A stretch of DNA of 64,000 bases from Halopseudomonas aestusnigri (GTDB lineage Bacteria; Pseudomonadota; Gammaproteobacteria; Pseudomonadales; Pseudomonadaceae): contig NZ_NBYK01000002.1 in assembly GCF_002197985.1 (NCBI RefSeq), positions 25,016 to 89,015 of the forward strand. Reading direction: 5' to 3'. The notes under the pieces are model-generated. The model was given only the letters and a program-made list of their open reading frames with translations, was not told the DNA's origin and made no database searches. Shown piece by piece: positions 15,457 through 23,376 of the stretch. How positions within the stretch are numbered: position 1 is the first letter of the stretch; each line of letters starts with the position of its first letter. The position numbers and the translations under genes were made by a program.

Positions 15457-16317
15457 TTAGCCGAGCCTTTTGGCGATGTAATCCAAAGCCTCTTGCTCCA
15501 ACGCCGTCACGGTTTTGCCGGTAGCGACAATATCGGATGCGCCCTGTTTGAAGATGCTTTGAATTTCATTGCTCAGATTGCCGACTTTCCCCACGGACAC
15601 TTTGAACGTCCTGAGGCTTGGTACTTCCCAGTCAGCCATCATTTTTTGAACGACAGATTCGCTGACTCGGTCGTCGCCTGTCAGGGACTGGAGAAAGGTG
15701 GCAATGATCTCGCGCTCTGGTTTGCGCATCTGGCCGTCAGCCTTGGCGATGTAGAAAAGCGCATCAATGGCATCGGGAGCTTCGTTGTATGCCCTGTCCA
15801 GCGAGGCGTCAACGCTGCTGGAATAGCGCTCATGTAGGTAGTCGTAAAGGTTGTCGATAATCTCGCCGGACTCTTCGTCAACGCAGTTCTCGATGCGGCT
15901 AATGCGGAATGTTCTGTTGTTGTTTCTTAGTCTGCAAAAAGCGACAAGGGTGGGTTCGCCCAGGTGACTGCCTACCGCCTGAACGGTGATGGGGCGCTCG
16001 GTTACCTTTCCTTCAACGTCGCGAAACGTAATGAATAGATTGGCCTTAACGGGGAAGGATTCTTGCACCTCCCAGGCGCCTGCCTCCCAAGGGTCACGGT
16101 CTGGGTTGCCTTGGTGACTTTGCTGCTCAAAGTCACTTGGCTCGGTTTCAGGGCCGCCGTATTGCGTTACCTGGATGGTGACCCCGGAACCGGTTCTTGC
16201 TGGGTTTGTGTTGTTCGCAGATGGGGCCGGCTCCTGCGGTTTCTTGCGTGACTTGACTGACAGGATGGCGATAAGCGTTGCGACGACGCCGAGTATTACT
16301 CCACTTAGAAAGTCCAT
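15457..16317 (-). CDS. Membrane-anchored WYL-TerB domain protein (accessory moron)
   Basis: This 286-residue protein is encoded against the direction of the tail operon. Residues 4-21 form one membrane helix, followed by a basic stop (KSRKK) and a disordered linker. Residues about 92-145 read as a WYL-like domain: ANLFITFRD, VTERPITVQAV, then FCRLRNNNRTFRISRI. Residues 183-286 resemble TerB: ALFYIAKADGQMRKPEREII. WYL domains sense ligands, often nucleic acids, in defence regulators, and TerB is linked to membrane stress and phage resistance. A role in superinfection exclusion or host defence expressed from the prophage is inference. Its orientation suggests its own promoter, from the gap before 16516. 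Confidence 0.65.
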   Translation of the reverse strand: MDFLSGVILGVVATLIAILSVKSRKKPQEPAPSANNTNPARTGSGVTIQVTQYGGPETEPSDFEQQSHQGNPDRDPWEAGAWEVQESFPVKANLFITFRDVEGKVTERPITVQAVGSHLGEPTLVAFCRLRNNNRTFRISRIENCVDEESGEIIDNLYDYLHERYSSSVDASLDRAYNEAPDAIDALFYIAKADGQMRKPEREIIATFLQSLTGDDRVSESVVQKMMADWEVPSLRTFKVSVGKVGNLSNEIQSIFKQGASDIVATGKTVTALEQEALDYIAKRLG

Positions 16318-16374
16318 TTTCAGTTCCTTGGTAAGCGCTTGTTGAATAGCGGTCGATTATAGCTTTGTTCTTAT

Positions 16375-16397
16375 ACCCTGCCCCGGCAGGGTTTTTT
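16375..16397 (+). terminator. Rho-independent terminator, repeated at 23337
   Basis: The stem ACCCTGCC/GGCAGGGT is followed by T6. The same sequence plus ATG is found at 23337-23363. On this strand it would stop rightward tail transcription before the transposase cassette. The match marks shared cassette boundaries. Confidence 0.75.
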
Positions 16398-16410
16398 ATG
16401 GGTTATCGGT

Positions 16411-16485
16411 TTTACGTGTTGTTGCAGGTAAAACGCATCCTTAAAGCATAATGGCAATAACTTCGGCTTTACGTGTTGTTATAAT
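16411..16485 (+). promoter_or_regulatory. Promoter region with 13-bp direct repeats
   Basis: TTTACGTGTTGTT occurs at 16411-16423 and 16468-16480. The second copy abuts a perfect -10 hexamer TATAAT at 16480-16485. A usable -35 is weak (ATAACT at 16457-16462). The first copy is also part of a GTTTTAC/GTAAAAC dyad. This would drive the two-gene cassette starting at 16516, and the repeats may be operators. Confidence 0.5.
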
Positions 16486-16515
16486 GAAGGCTCATCCCTT
16501 TGAAGGAGAGAAATC

Positions 16516-17010
16516 ATGGACAAGGTATTGGTTGATCGGGAGCTGCTGGCTGGACTTGTCAGTAATGACCGCGAGACTCGGCTAGATGCAGAGCGTCGCA
16601 TGTATGGCGTCCTCGCCAACCAGCCCGCAGAGGCGGAAGGGGTGGATGCGCCGATTGTGGTTGGTGTGCGTATTAGCTCTGACGGATTCGGCTCTTACAT
16701 TGCAGATTCAGCCATGGGGATTGGGGCTCTCTATCCTGGTGACGTCCGTGAGCCCCTGACGACCGTCTCCCAGCACGAACGCATCGTGGCGTCACTGGCC
16801 TGGCCCGCGAAGACCGAGCAGCAGCCGGAGCAGAGTGCGCTGGTTGAGGCGCTGAAAGGAATGCTTGCTATCCACGACGAGCCATCAGGCTTCGCGGGCA
16901 AGTACGGTAGAGCGCTCGATGATGCAATCGCCGCGCAGCAAGTGAAGATAGATCAGCGCATTGCTGCCGCTCGATTAGCGCTCGCCGCTCAAGGGGACGT
17001 CGGTGCCTGA
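16516..17010 (+). CDS. Hypothetical Pseudomonas phage protein
   Basis: This 164-residue protein begins MDKVLVDRELLAGLVSNDRE, an opening often seen in small accessory proteins of Pseudomonas phages that also carry the ALKGMLAIHDEP and DAIAAQQ-like C-terminal helix. No catalytic motif is visible and the function is unknown. It has a good AAGGAG site nine bases before the ATG and its own promoter. It overlaps the following transposase gene by 8 bases, so the two form one operon. Genes of this type usually lie in the early region, so its place between tail genes points to an inserted cassette. Confidence 0.55.
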   Translation: MDKVLVDRELLAGLVSNDRETRLDAERRMYGVLANQPAEAEGVDAPIVVGVRISSDGFGSYIADSAMGIGALYPGDVREPLTTVSQHERIVASLAWPAKTEQQPEQSALVEALKGMLAIHDEPSGFAGKYGRALDDAIAAQQVKIDQRIAAARLALAAQGDVGA

Positions 17011-18343
17011 CTCGCTGTCCCTGCTTCACCCGCTCAAAGTCAAGATCGTGGAATTCCTAGAGGATGAACACGATCTGCAATTCAAGGTTGAATTTCCGGC
17101 CCCCGAGTTCTGTACCGCCTGCGGCGCTATTGGCCAATCGATCCGCTTCTCGAAGAAGCTGACCAAGTACGTTGACCTGCCAATCAGGGGCAAGCGCACC
17201 GTGCTGTGGGGCATGCGGCGGCGCTACAAGTGCAAGACATGCAGCAAAGTGTTCTCGCCGGCCTTGCTGGACTTCGACGAGAAGCACCGCATGACGAAGC
17301 GCTGCCATGCGCACATCATCAAGCAGGCCATGACGACCACTAACTCAGCTGTAGCCCGCGATCTAGGCGTTGATGAGTCGGTGGTGCGCCGGGCCTTGCG
17401 CGACTACTGCGCCGAGCAGGAGGTGGGCTACAGGCCCATGCTTCCGCGTGTTCTTGGCATTGACGAACTGCTTGTTGGCGGTGAGTACAGGTGCGTCCTG
17501 ATCAACCTGGAAGAAAGAACGATCATCGACGTCCTGCCTAACCGCAAGAAAATCGTAATCCATAACTACATCTCCAACATGCGCGGCCGGGATAGGGTCC
17601 AGATCGTCTGCCAGGACATGTTCCATCCGTACAAAGACGTGTCGCTAGAGCTGTTCCCTAACGCCACTGTCATCGTCGATAAGTTCCACGTTGTGCGGTA
17701 CGCCAACGATGCAATGGACCAGATACGAAAGCGGATCAAGCGAGGCCTCACTGTTCCGCAAAAGCGCACCCTGAAAGGCGACCGCAAGCTAATGCTGATG
17801 CGGCGGCGTGATTTGGACGTTTGGGCGCACCTGAAGATTAAGACGTGGTTCGATCAGTTCCCCGAGCTAGGTACCGCCTACAACCTCAAGGAAGGCTTCT
17901 ACAACATTTGGAATAGCAAGACCCACAATGCAGCCAGGCAAGCCTATGACGAATGGCGTCAACGCATCCCTGCCGAGCAAGAGAAGGACTGGAAGGTTGT
18001 CACGACCATGATGACCAACTGGGGCGAGTACATTTTCAACTACTTCAAGTTCATCCCCCAGCGGTACACCAACGCGCTAACCGAGTCGATCAACCGCTAC
18101 CTGCGCGACGTAAACCGTAACGCACGAGGCCTGAGCTTCGAGATGTTCCGCGCCAAGATCATGTTCACCCTAGAGCACAAAGTGAAGCCGCCAGAAACCA
18201 AGCGGCTAGCGCCGTTCCTGGCCAGGGAAATCATGGCAGTCGAGCCCATCGAGGACGAGCTGGTGGATTACGGAGTTCCGATTTTCAGCATCCTGCAGCT
18301 GTACTCAGAACCAGAAACGGGAGCTTTCCAAGAGGAAGGCTAA
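17003..18343 (+). CDS. ISL3-family transposase
   Basis: This 446-residue DDE transposase has N-terminal zinc-finger cysteines (FCTACG, then YKCKTCSKVF, residues about 35-85) and a helix-turn-helix around NSAVARDLGVDESVVRRAL. The catalytic residues are in LGIDELLVGG, VIVDKFHVV and TNALTESINRY. Length fits ISL3 (about 400-450). It begins with GTG inside the upstream gene and is followed by a long terminator. I see no convincing 15-39 bp terminal inverted repeats, only a 9-bp GTGTTGTTA/TAACAACAC pair (about 16473 and 18341). It may therefore be a passenger or domesticated transposase and not a simple recent IS insertion. Confidence 0.9.
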   Translation: MPDSLSLLHPLKVKIVEFLEDEHDLQFKVEFPAPEFCTACGAIGQSIRFSKKLTKYVDLPIRGKRTVLWGMRRRYKCKTCSKVFSPALLDFDEKHRMTKRCHAHIIKQAMTTTNSAVARDLGVDESVVRRALRDYCAEQEVGYRPMLPRVLGIDELLVGGEYRCVLINLEERTIIDVLPNRKKIVIHNYISNMRGRDRVQIVCQDMFHPYKDVSLELFPNATVIVDKFHVVRYANDAMDQIRKRIKRGLTVPQKRTLKGDRKLMLMRRRDLDVWAHLKIKTWFDQFPELGTAYNLKEGFYNIWNSKTHNAARQAYDEWRQRIPAEQEKDWKVVTTMMTNWGEYIFNYFKFIPQRYTNALTESINRYLRDVNRNARGLSFEMFRAKIMFTLEHKVKPPETKRLAPFLAREIMAVEPIEDELVDYGVPIFSILQLYSEPETGAFQEEG

Positions 18344-18368
18344 CAACACAACCAACCACCTCACCTAG

Positions 18369-18417
18369 GGGTATTCAGAAAGGGCCTAACAACACCCTTT
18401 CCCGAATACCCTTTTTT
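18369..18417 (+). terminator. Strong terminator after the transposase gene
   Basis: A two-part stem, GGGTATTC with GAAAGGG pairing to CCCTTTC with GAATACCC, is followed by T6. It ends the cassette 18 bases before the tape measure start. The T-run merges into GCCCGGAGAAAA, a string also found before 23377. Confidence 0.9.
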
Positions 18418-18435
18418 ATTGCCCGGAGAAAACCC

Positions 18436-21400
18436 ATGGCTGGCATCAAAGACCGCCTGATTCAGTTCATCCTGCGCGGCAAGGATGATCTGTCGCCCGA
18501 GGCCCGCAAGGCGGCGCAGGCGCTGGAGGATGTGCAGTCACAGAGCCAGAGCCTGCGTGATGAGTTTGACCGGGCACGTTCTGCCCGCGGTCTGGCTGAG
18601 ACCCTGAAGCAAACCCAGCGCGCTGCCGAGCAGGCCGAGCAGGCACTGGTGCAGAATGACCTGCAGGTGCGTGAGCTGCGTGAGGCGCTGAACCAGTCGC
18701 CGGAAGCGGCTGGTTTGGCGCAGTCCCTCAAGGATGCCGAGCGCGAAGGCCGCAAGCTGGCAAAGCAAGTGACCGCGCTCAACGCAAGCCTGAGCGATCA
18801 CGAAGCCGCAGCCCGTGATGCGGGTATCGATACTGCGGATCTGGCCAACGAAGAGAAGCGGCTGGCCGCAGAGCTGGCCAAGGCCAAGGCAGCAGTGGGC
18901 GACAACACCGATGAGGTGCGGCGCCTGGAGAATGAGCTGCGCAAGGCGTCGCGGGCATCCTCTGAGTATCGTTCGCGCGTTGATGCCGCCCGCTCGGCTA
19001 TGACCTCCGGTGCCAAGCAAGTGCTGGCCTTTGCTGCGGCCTACGTCTCGCTCAATGCTGCGTTCAGCCTGGTGCAGAAAGGCCTGAATCTGGTGCGCGA
19101 TGGCATCTACTCGATGCTGCAAACAGGCGACCAGTTCGAGGGCATGCAGACCCAGCTCACTGCCTTGATGGGCTCCATCGAGGGCGGCGAGCAAGCAACG
19201 GAGTGGATCAAGCGCTTTACCCGTGACACGCCCCTGCAGCTGAAGGACGTGACCGAAGCGTTCACGCTGCTCAAGGCATTTGGCCTTGATCCAATGGACG
19301 GCACCCTGCAGGCCATTACCGACCAGTCCGAGAAGCTCGGCGGCGGTATGGAAAAGCTGACCGGTATCTCGTCGGCCCTCGGCCAGGCGTGGGCCAAGCA
19401 GAAGCTCCAGGGCGAAGAGATTCTGCAGCTGGTCGAACGCGGTGTGCCCGTGTGGGATCTGCTGCAGAAGGTAACCGGCAAAAACACCGAGCAGCTGCAG
19501 GAGCTGAGCAGCAAGGGCAAGCTGGGCCGCGATGTAATCCGCGATCTGATCACCGAGATTGGCAAGGCAGCCGAAGGCTCGGCAGCGGCCAACATGAGCC
19601 GCCTGGCAGGTATCGTCAGCAACCTGCGTGACGTGGCGGCTGACTTCCTCGATCGCATCGCCAAAAGCGGCGCGCTCGATTACGTCAAGCAGCAGCTGTT
19701 GGGCGTGGCCGATGCCATCGACCAGATGGATCGTGACGGCAAGTTGGATCAGCTGGCCACCACCCTGTCCGATGCATTCATCGAGGCGTCGGAGTGGGTC
19801 AAGCGGTTCATCGGAGACATTGCAGACTTTGACCTCAGCGAGCTGAGCGACAAGGCCAGCACCTGGCTGAGCGATCTGGGTGCCAAGCTGGACGACGCCC
19901 GCATGCGGGTGCAGCTGTTTGTGGCGCCGTTCACCACCCTGTTTCAAGGGCTGGTGGCTGGCTTCGCGGCCATTGGGCTTGCTGCCGTGACGCTGGCTAA
20001 GAACATCGCTGACCCGTTCTTGGCAGCAGGGGAGGTAATCGCTGATGCCTTCAATCTGGATTCCCTGAAAGAGAGGATCACCAACGCCCGCAGCGAGATC
20101 ACAATGCTGCAGGGCGCGCTGGTCAATCAGATCGAGCAGTCTGGCGAGAGCATCCGCAACGCATGGGACGTAACCACGCGGCATCAGGTGCGGGGCGCGC
20201 GGGATGTGACCGAGGCGGTCAAGGCCGAGACTGATCAGCAGCGCATGATGAATCAAGCGCTGGCTGATGAAATGGTCAACAACCAGCAGCTGGTGAAGAA
20301 CGCCGCGATTGAAGCGGCCATCGCCGGCACTCAGGCCATCGCTGACTTTGCCGAAGCCCAGAAGCTGATCGATACCGCCACCACGGTGGAGCAGCTGCAA
20401 GGCCTGCGCGCGGCCATGCTGAGCGCGTACCAGGACGGCGCAATCACCCAGCAGGAATACGCAGCCGGCCTCGGCATCGTTGCCGACAAGCTGGACGAAG
20501 TAGGGGGCGAGGCCGCCAAAACCGCCAAGTCCCTCTCTGATGTGATCGACGAGCTGGAAGACTTCGCCGGCGTCCAGAAGGCCATCAGCAGCGCCAAAAC
20601 AGACGTTGATATCAGCAAGCTGCGCACCGCCATCAGCTCGCTGTATGAAGACGGCAAGCTGTCGGTTGACGAGTACAACAAAGCCATCAAGGCGCTGGAG
20701 AAGCAACAGGACAAGCTGAGCGAATCGACCGGCAACCAGGCCGACGCCCAGACAAACCTTGAGAAGCAACTGCAGGCCGTGACCGACGCGCTGGCCGAGC
20801 AGGCAGCTGCAGAGCAAGCCGCAGCAGATGCCAGGGCAGAGCAGCAAGCAGTCTTCCGCGACGCCTTCAGCACCTTCTTCGACGAGGTGATGACCGCCGC
20901 CCGCTCGCCGCTGGCCGAGCTGAGTGATAAAGCCCTGCAAGCGTTTGACGCGCTCAAGGGCATCAGCAGCGTTGATGTGGATCTGGACACCAGCAGTCTC
21001 GAAGGCACCGCCGCGTCGCTGAACATCGTCAACGACCAGCTGGCGGACCTGCAAAACAACCTCGATAACCGCATGCGTGGGCCGTTTGCGCGCTGGGCAG
21101 ATGAAACCCTGTTCGCCAGCCGCAAGCTGCAGGAACAGTTCCTCGAGCAGAAGCTGGCACTGCAGCGGCTGATGGACGGGTATGAGAAGGGAGCGGTCTC
21201 GCTGGCCAGCTTCAAGGTGCAGGCCGTTGGCCTCAAGTCCAGCCTTGACCTGCTGGACGCCTCCGACTTCTCGGAGCTGGACAGCGCCCTGGAGTCGGTC
21301 AAGCAGCAGTTTGAGTCGGTGGCCGATAGCGCCAAGGGCACGCTCGCCAGCATCAGGGACGAGCTGGACAAAGTGCGCGGCAACGAAGAAGCGATCGAGC

Positions 21401-21729
21401 GCCGGCGTATGCAAAGCCGGCAGGCTGAACTGCAGGCCCAGATTGCCGAAGCGCAGGCGGTGGGCAATCAGGCCGCCGTTGCAGACCTGCGGCAAGCCCT
21501 CGGCATGCTGCGCGCCATTCAGTCCGAGACCGAACTGGCCCGTGAAACCGAAGCCCGGCAGCAACGGCGTGAATCCGTTGCAGCGGCAGCGCCGGAAGCT
21601 GCGCCCGCGCCCAGCACGATCATCAGGCTGGAAACGGCGCAGGGCCGTTCTGTCGATGTGAGCGTGCCCACTGGGCAGCAAGACGCACTGCTGGGCATTC
21701 TTGAACAGGCTGGATTGAGGAGCGTGTGA
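18436..21729 (+). CDS. Tail tape measure protein
   Basis: This protein of 1,097 residues sets tail length and helps DNA ejection. It starts MAGIKDRLIQFILRGKDDLS and has long coiled coils (30-200, 700-900 and 1010-1080). A conserved tape-measure core at about 225-400 includes FTRDTPLQLKDVTEAFTLLK, SSALGQAWAKQKLQGEEILQ and LVERGVPVWDLLQKVTG. Hydrophobic stretches (about residues 196-225 and 494-530) fit its ejection role. At about 0.15 nm per residue the tail would be near 165 nm, which is inference. The usual tail chaperone genes are missing upstream, where the accessory cassettes lie. The GGAGAAAACCC site precedes the ATG. Confidence 0.92.
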   Translation: MAGIKDRLIQFILRGKDDLSPEARKAAQALEDVQSQSQSLRDEFDRARSARGLAETLKQTQRAAEQAEQALVQNDLQVRELREALNQSPEAAGLAQSLKDAEREGRKLAKQVTALNASLSDHEAAARDAGIDTADLANEEKRLAAELAKAKAAVGDNTDEVRRLENELRKASRASSEYRSRVDAARSAMTSGAKQVLAFAAAYVSLNAAFSLVQKGLNLVRDGIYSMLQTGDQFEGMQTQLTALMGSIEGGEQATEWIKRFTRDTPLQLKDVTEAFTLLKAFGLDPMDGTLQAITDQSEKLGGGMEKLTGISSALGQAWAKQKLQGEEILQLVERGVPVWDLLQKVTGKNTEQLQELSSKGKLGRDVIRDLITEIGKAAEGSAAANMSRLAGIVSNLRDVAADFLDRIAKSGALDYVKQQLLGVADAIDQMDRDGKLDQLATTLSDAFIEASEWVKRFIGDIADFDLSELSDKASTWLSDLGAKLDDARMRVQLFVAPFTTLFQGLVAGFAAIGLAAVTLAKNIADPFLAAGEVIADAFNLDSLKERITNARSEITMLQGALVNQIEQSGESIRNAWDVTTRHQVRGARDVTEAVKAETDQQRMMNQALADEMVNNQQLVKNAAIEAAIAGTQAIADFAEAQKLIDTATTVEQLQGLRAAMLSAYQDGAITQQEYAAGLGIVADKLDEVGGEAAKTAKSLSDVIDELEDFAGVQKAISSAKTDVDISKLRTAISSLYEDGKLSVDEYNKAIKALEKQQDKLSESTGNQADAQTNLEKQLQAVTDALAEQAAAEQAAADARAEQQAVFRDAFSTFFDEVMTAARSPLAELSDKALQAFDALKGISSVDVDLDTSSLEGTAASLNIVNDQLADLQNNLDNRMRGPFARWADETLFASRKLQEQFLEQKLALQRLMDGYEKGAVSLASFKVQAVGLKSSLDLLDASDFSELDSALESVKQQFESVADSAKGTLASIRDELDKVRGNEEAIERRRMQSRQAELQAQIAEAQAVGNQAAVADLRQALGMLRAIQSETELARETEARQQRRESVAAAAPEAAPAPSTIIRLETAQGRSVDVSVPTGQQDALLGILEQAGLRSV

Positions 21730-22160
21730 TGCCATTAACCCTTGGCGCAGTGGACCTGGCTGCCGATCCGGATCTGGCCGGCGACCAGATGGAATGGGTG
21801 GACGAGTTCGACTGGGACGCCATCACCCAGAGCCAGGAGCGCGGCCTCACCGGCGCGCTGCTGATTCAGGAGGGCGTCAAGCTGCATGGCCGGCCCATCA
21901 CCCTGCAGAGCAACGGCGGGGCCTGGTTCACCCTGGCCACTGTCCGGGCGCTGGAAGCGCTGCGCGATCAGCCCGGCGCAGTGATGCAACTGGTGCTGCC
22001 GCGCGGTGATCAGTACTGGGTCACTTGGAACCGCGAGAGCGGCCCGCCCCTTGCTGCCAAGCAGGTGATCCGCTCACAAGACATGGCTGACACCGTGTAT
22101 GAGCTGACCCTGCGGCTGATCACCGTCGCGCCGCCGCCAGAGCCAGAGCCTGAAAGCTGA
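21729..22160 (+). CDS. Tail tip-associated protein (distal tail region)
   Basis: This 143-residue protein starts at the ATG overlapping the tape measure stop (TGATG). It is beta-rich with WVDEFDWDAITQSQERGLTG, a GRPITLQSNGGAWFTLATV block and RLITVAPPPEPEPES at the end. Size and place directly after the tape measure fit a small distal-tail or tail-tip protein. No firm family match by eye. Confidence 0.6.
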   Translation: MPLTLGAVDLAADPDLAGDQMEWVDEFDWDAITQSQERGLTGALLIQEGVKLHGRPITLQSNGGAWFTLATVRALEALRDQPGAVMQLVLPRGDQYWVTWNRESGPPLAAKQVIRSQDMADTVYELTLRLITVAPPPEPEPES

Positions 22161-22248
22161 AAGCTGTCTATAGTGGGATTCGCTGATTGGTGGGAAAAAG
22201 CATTCAATTGGTGTAGATTCTTCCGCCACGACAGGACAGGGAAGGGTT

Positions 22249-23316
22249 ATGGCTGCTATTGAAATCAGGGACGATGCGGGTGCTTTGGAGCTTTTGCACG
22301 CGTTGTTGGAGTCTCCAGATATGGAGGTTCCAGAGGTCAAGTTTATTGACTGGCCAAAGTTCGAGCTTCATGTAAAGGGCGAGCGTTATCACTCGACGAT
22401 TACGCCTGAGTTGATGAAGTCTTTCCTGCTTTTTCAGACAAACCTCAACAAGTCGTATGCGCTTGCAAAGTACGCTGACTCAGGTCATCGGCTCCGTGAT
22501 GCTGAACGAGAAGACCTCAAGCTGCTGGTGGAAGTTGGTGAAGGCAGCTCAGGATTCATAGCGAAACTTGAAGATCAGTTCTTAAAGATAGGTGATGCAC
22601 TGGCGGAGGGGGTTAAGGATATGGAACCGCGTCAAAAGCTAATCGCCATACTCTTCCTTGGCAGTGCTGCAGTAGGCGGGTGGTCTGTAGATACTTACCT
22701 GCAAAACAAGAAGGAAGTCCGGCTTGCGGAAATCGCGGCTCTTGAACATGAGGCTGAGCGGGAGGAGCGAATTCAGACTCTGCAGGTAATGCAGCAGATT
22801 GACGCCCAGCACACCGAAGCTATGCAGGGTATGTTCAACCGGGTTGTCGACGAGTTGCCGCAACTCACCACTATTTCAGAGCGAATGGCGGCCTCGTATG
22901 ACGAGATTATCGCTAGCACTGCTGACTCAGAGTGGATTGAGATGCAGGGCCGCCGTGTTGATGGCGCAGTTGTCAGTGAGTTGGGTAACTCTCCCAGAAA
23001 TCGTTCTGTAGAAGATCGTGTGGCTGGGGTGTACCGAATTCAGAACGTAGATCACTCAAGCCCTACAGATTACCGCTTCAAGCTCTATGACGTGACCAGG
23101 CGTCAGGAGATCGTGGCCACTTTACCCAAAGACGGCAGCATGGTTACCGATCAGATTCTGGACTTACTTCAGGACGCTGAGTGGGGGCGTAAGGTCGTTG
23201 CCTTGCACCTAATCACAAAGGTGCGAAGCGGTAGAGTTGTTAAAGCTGAGATTGAGAAGGTGGCACGAGTCGAAGATCAGGCTCGCTACGCAGAGCAAGA
23301 TCCCGCAGCTGAATAA
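22249..23316 (+). CDS. Membrane/coiled-coil accessory protein (moron) in the tail operon
   Basis: This 355-residue protein has no family I recognise. Visible parts are an N-terminal soluble domain (1-125, with VKFIDWPKFELHVKGERYH), one membrane helix at about 130-151, a coiled coil of heptads at 152-195, and a soluble C-terminal domain (about 225-355) with a beta pattern around DYRFKLYDVTRRQEIVATL. Base composition and codon use are less GC-biased than in the flanking tail genes. It has a spacer with GGGAAGGG before the ATG and a terminator after it, so it looks like a self-contained cassette expressed from the prophage. Superinfection exclusion or defence is a reasonable guess only. Confidence 0.6.
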   Translation: MAAIEIRDDAGALELLHALLESPDMEVPEVKFIDWPKFELHVKGERYHSTITPELMKSFLLFQTNLNKSYALAKYADSGHRLRDAEREDLKLLVEVGEGSSGFIAKLEDQFLKIGDALAEGVKDMEPRQKLIAILFLGSAAVGGWSVDTYLQNKKEVRLAEIAALEHEAEREERIQTLQVMQQIDAQHTEAMQGMFNRVVDELPQLTTISERMAASYDEIIASTADSEWIEMQGRRVDGAVVSELGNSPRNRSVEDRVAGVYRIQNVDHSSPTDYRFKLYDVTRRQEIVATLPKDGSMVTDQILDLLQDAEWGRKVVALHLITKVRSGRVVKAEIEKVARVEDQARYAEQDPAAE

Positions 23317-23336
23317 ATCACATTGGTGTCCCAGAA

Positions 23337-23360
23337 ACCCTGCCCCGGCAGGGTTTTTTT
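23337..23360 (+). terminator. Rho-independent terminator ending the accessory gene
   Basis: The stem ACCCTGCC/GGCAGGGT with T7 lies 16 bases before the next tail gene. It is identical in sequence to the hairpin at 16375. Confidence 0.9.
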
Positions 23361-23376
23361 ATGCCCGGAGAAAAGC

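Noticed and set aside
16411..18395. GTGTTGTT/AACAACAC copies as terminal inverted repeats of an ISL3 element
   Set aside because: Only 8-9 bp of low-complexity sequence match, and no target duplication is seen. Too weak to define element ends.
18538..21735. Very long open frame on the minus strand
   Set aside because: It is antisense to the tape measure gene and arises from GC-rich codon structure. It is rich in Leu, His and Gln, lacks a ribosome site, and the plus strand has clear family motifs.
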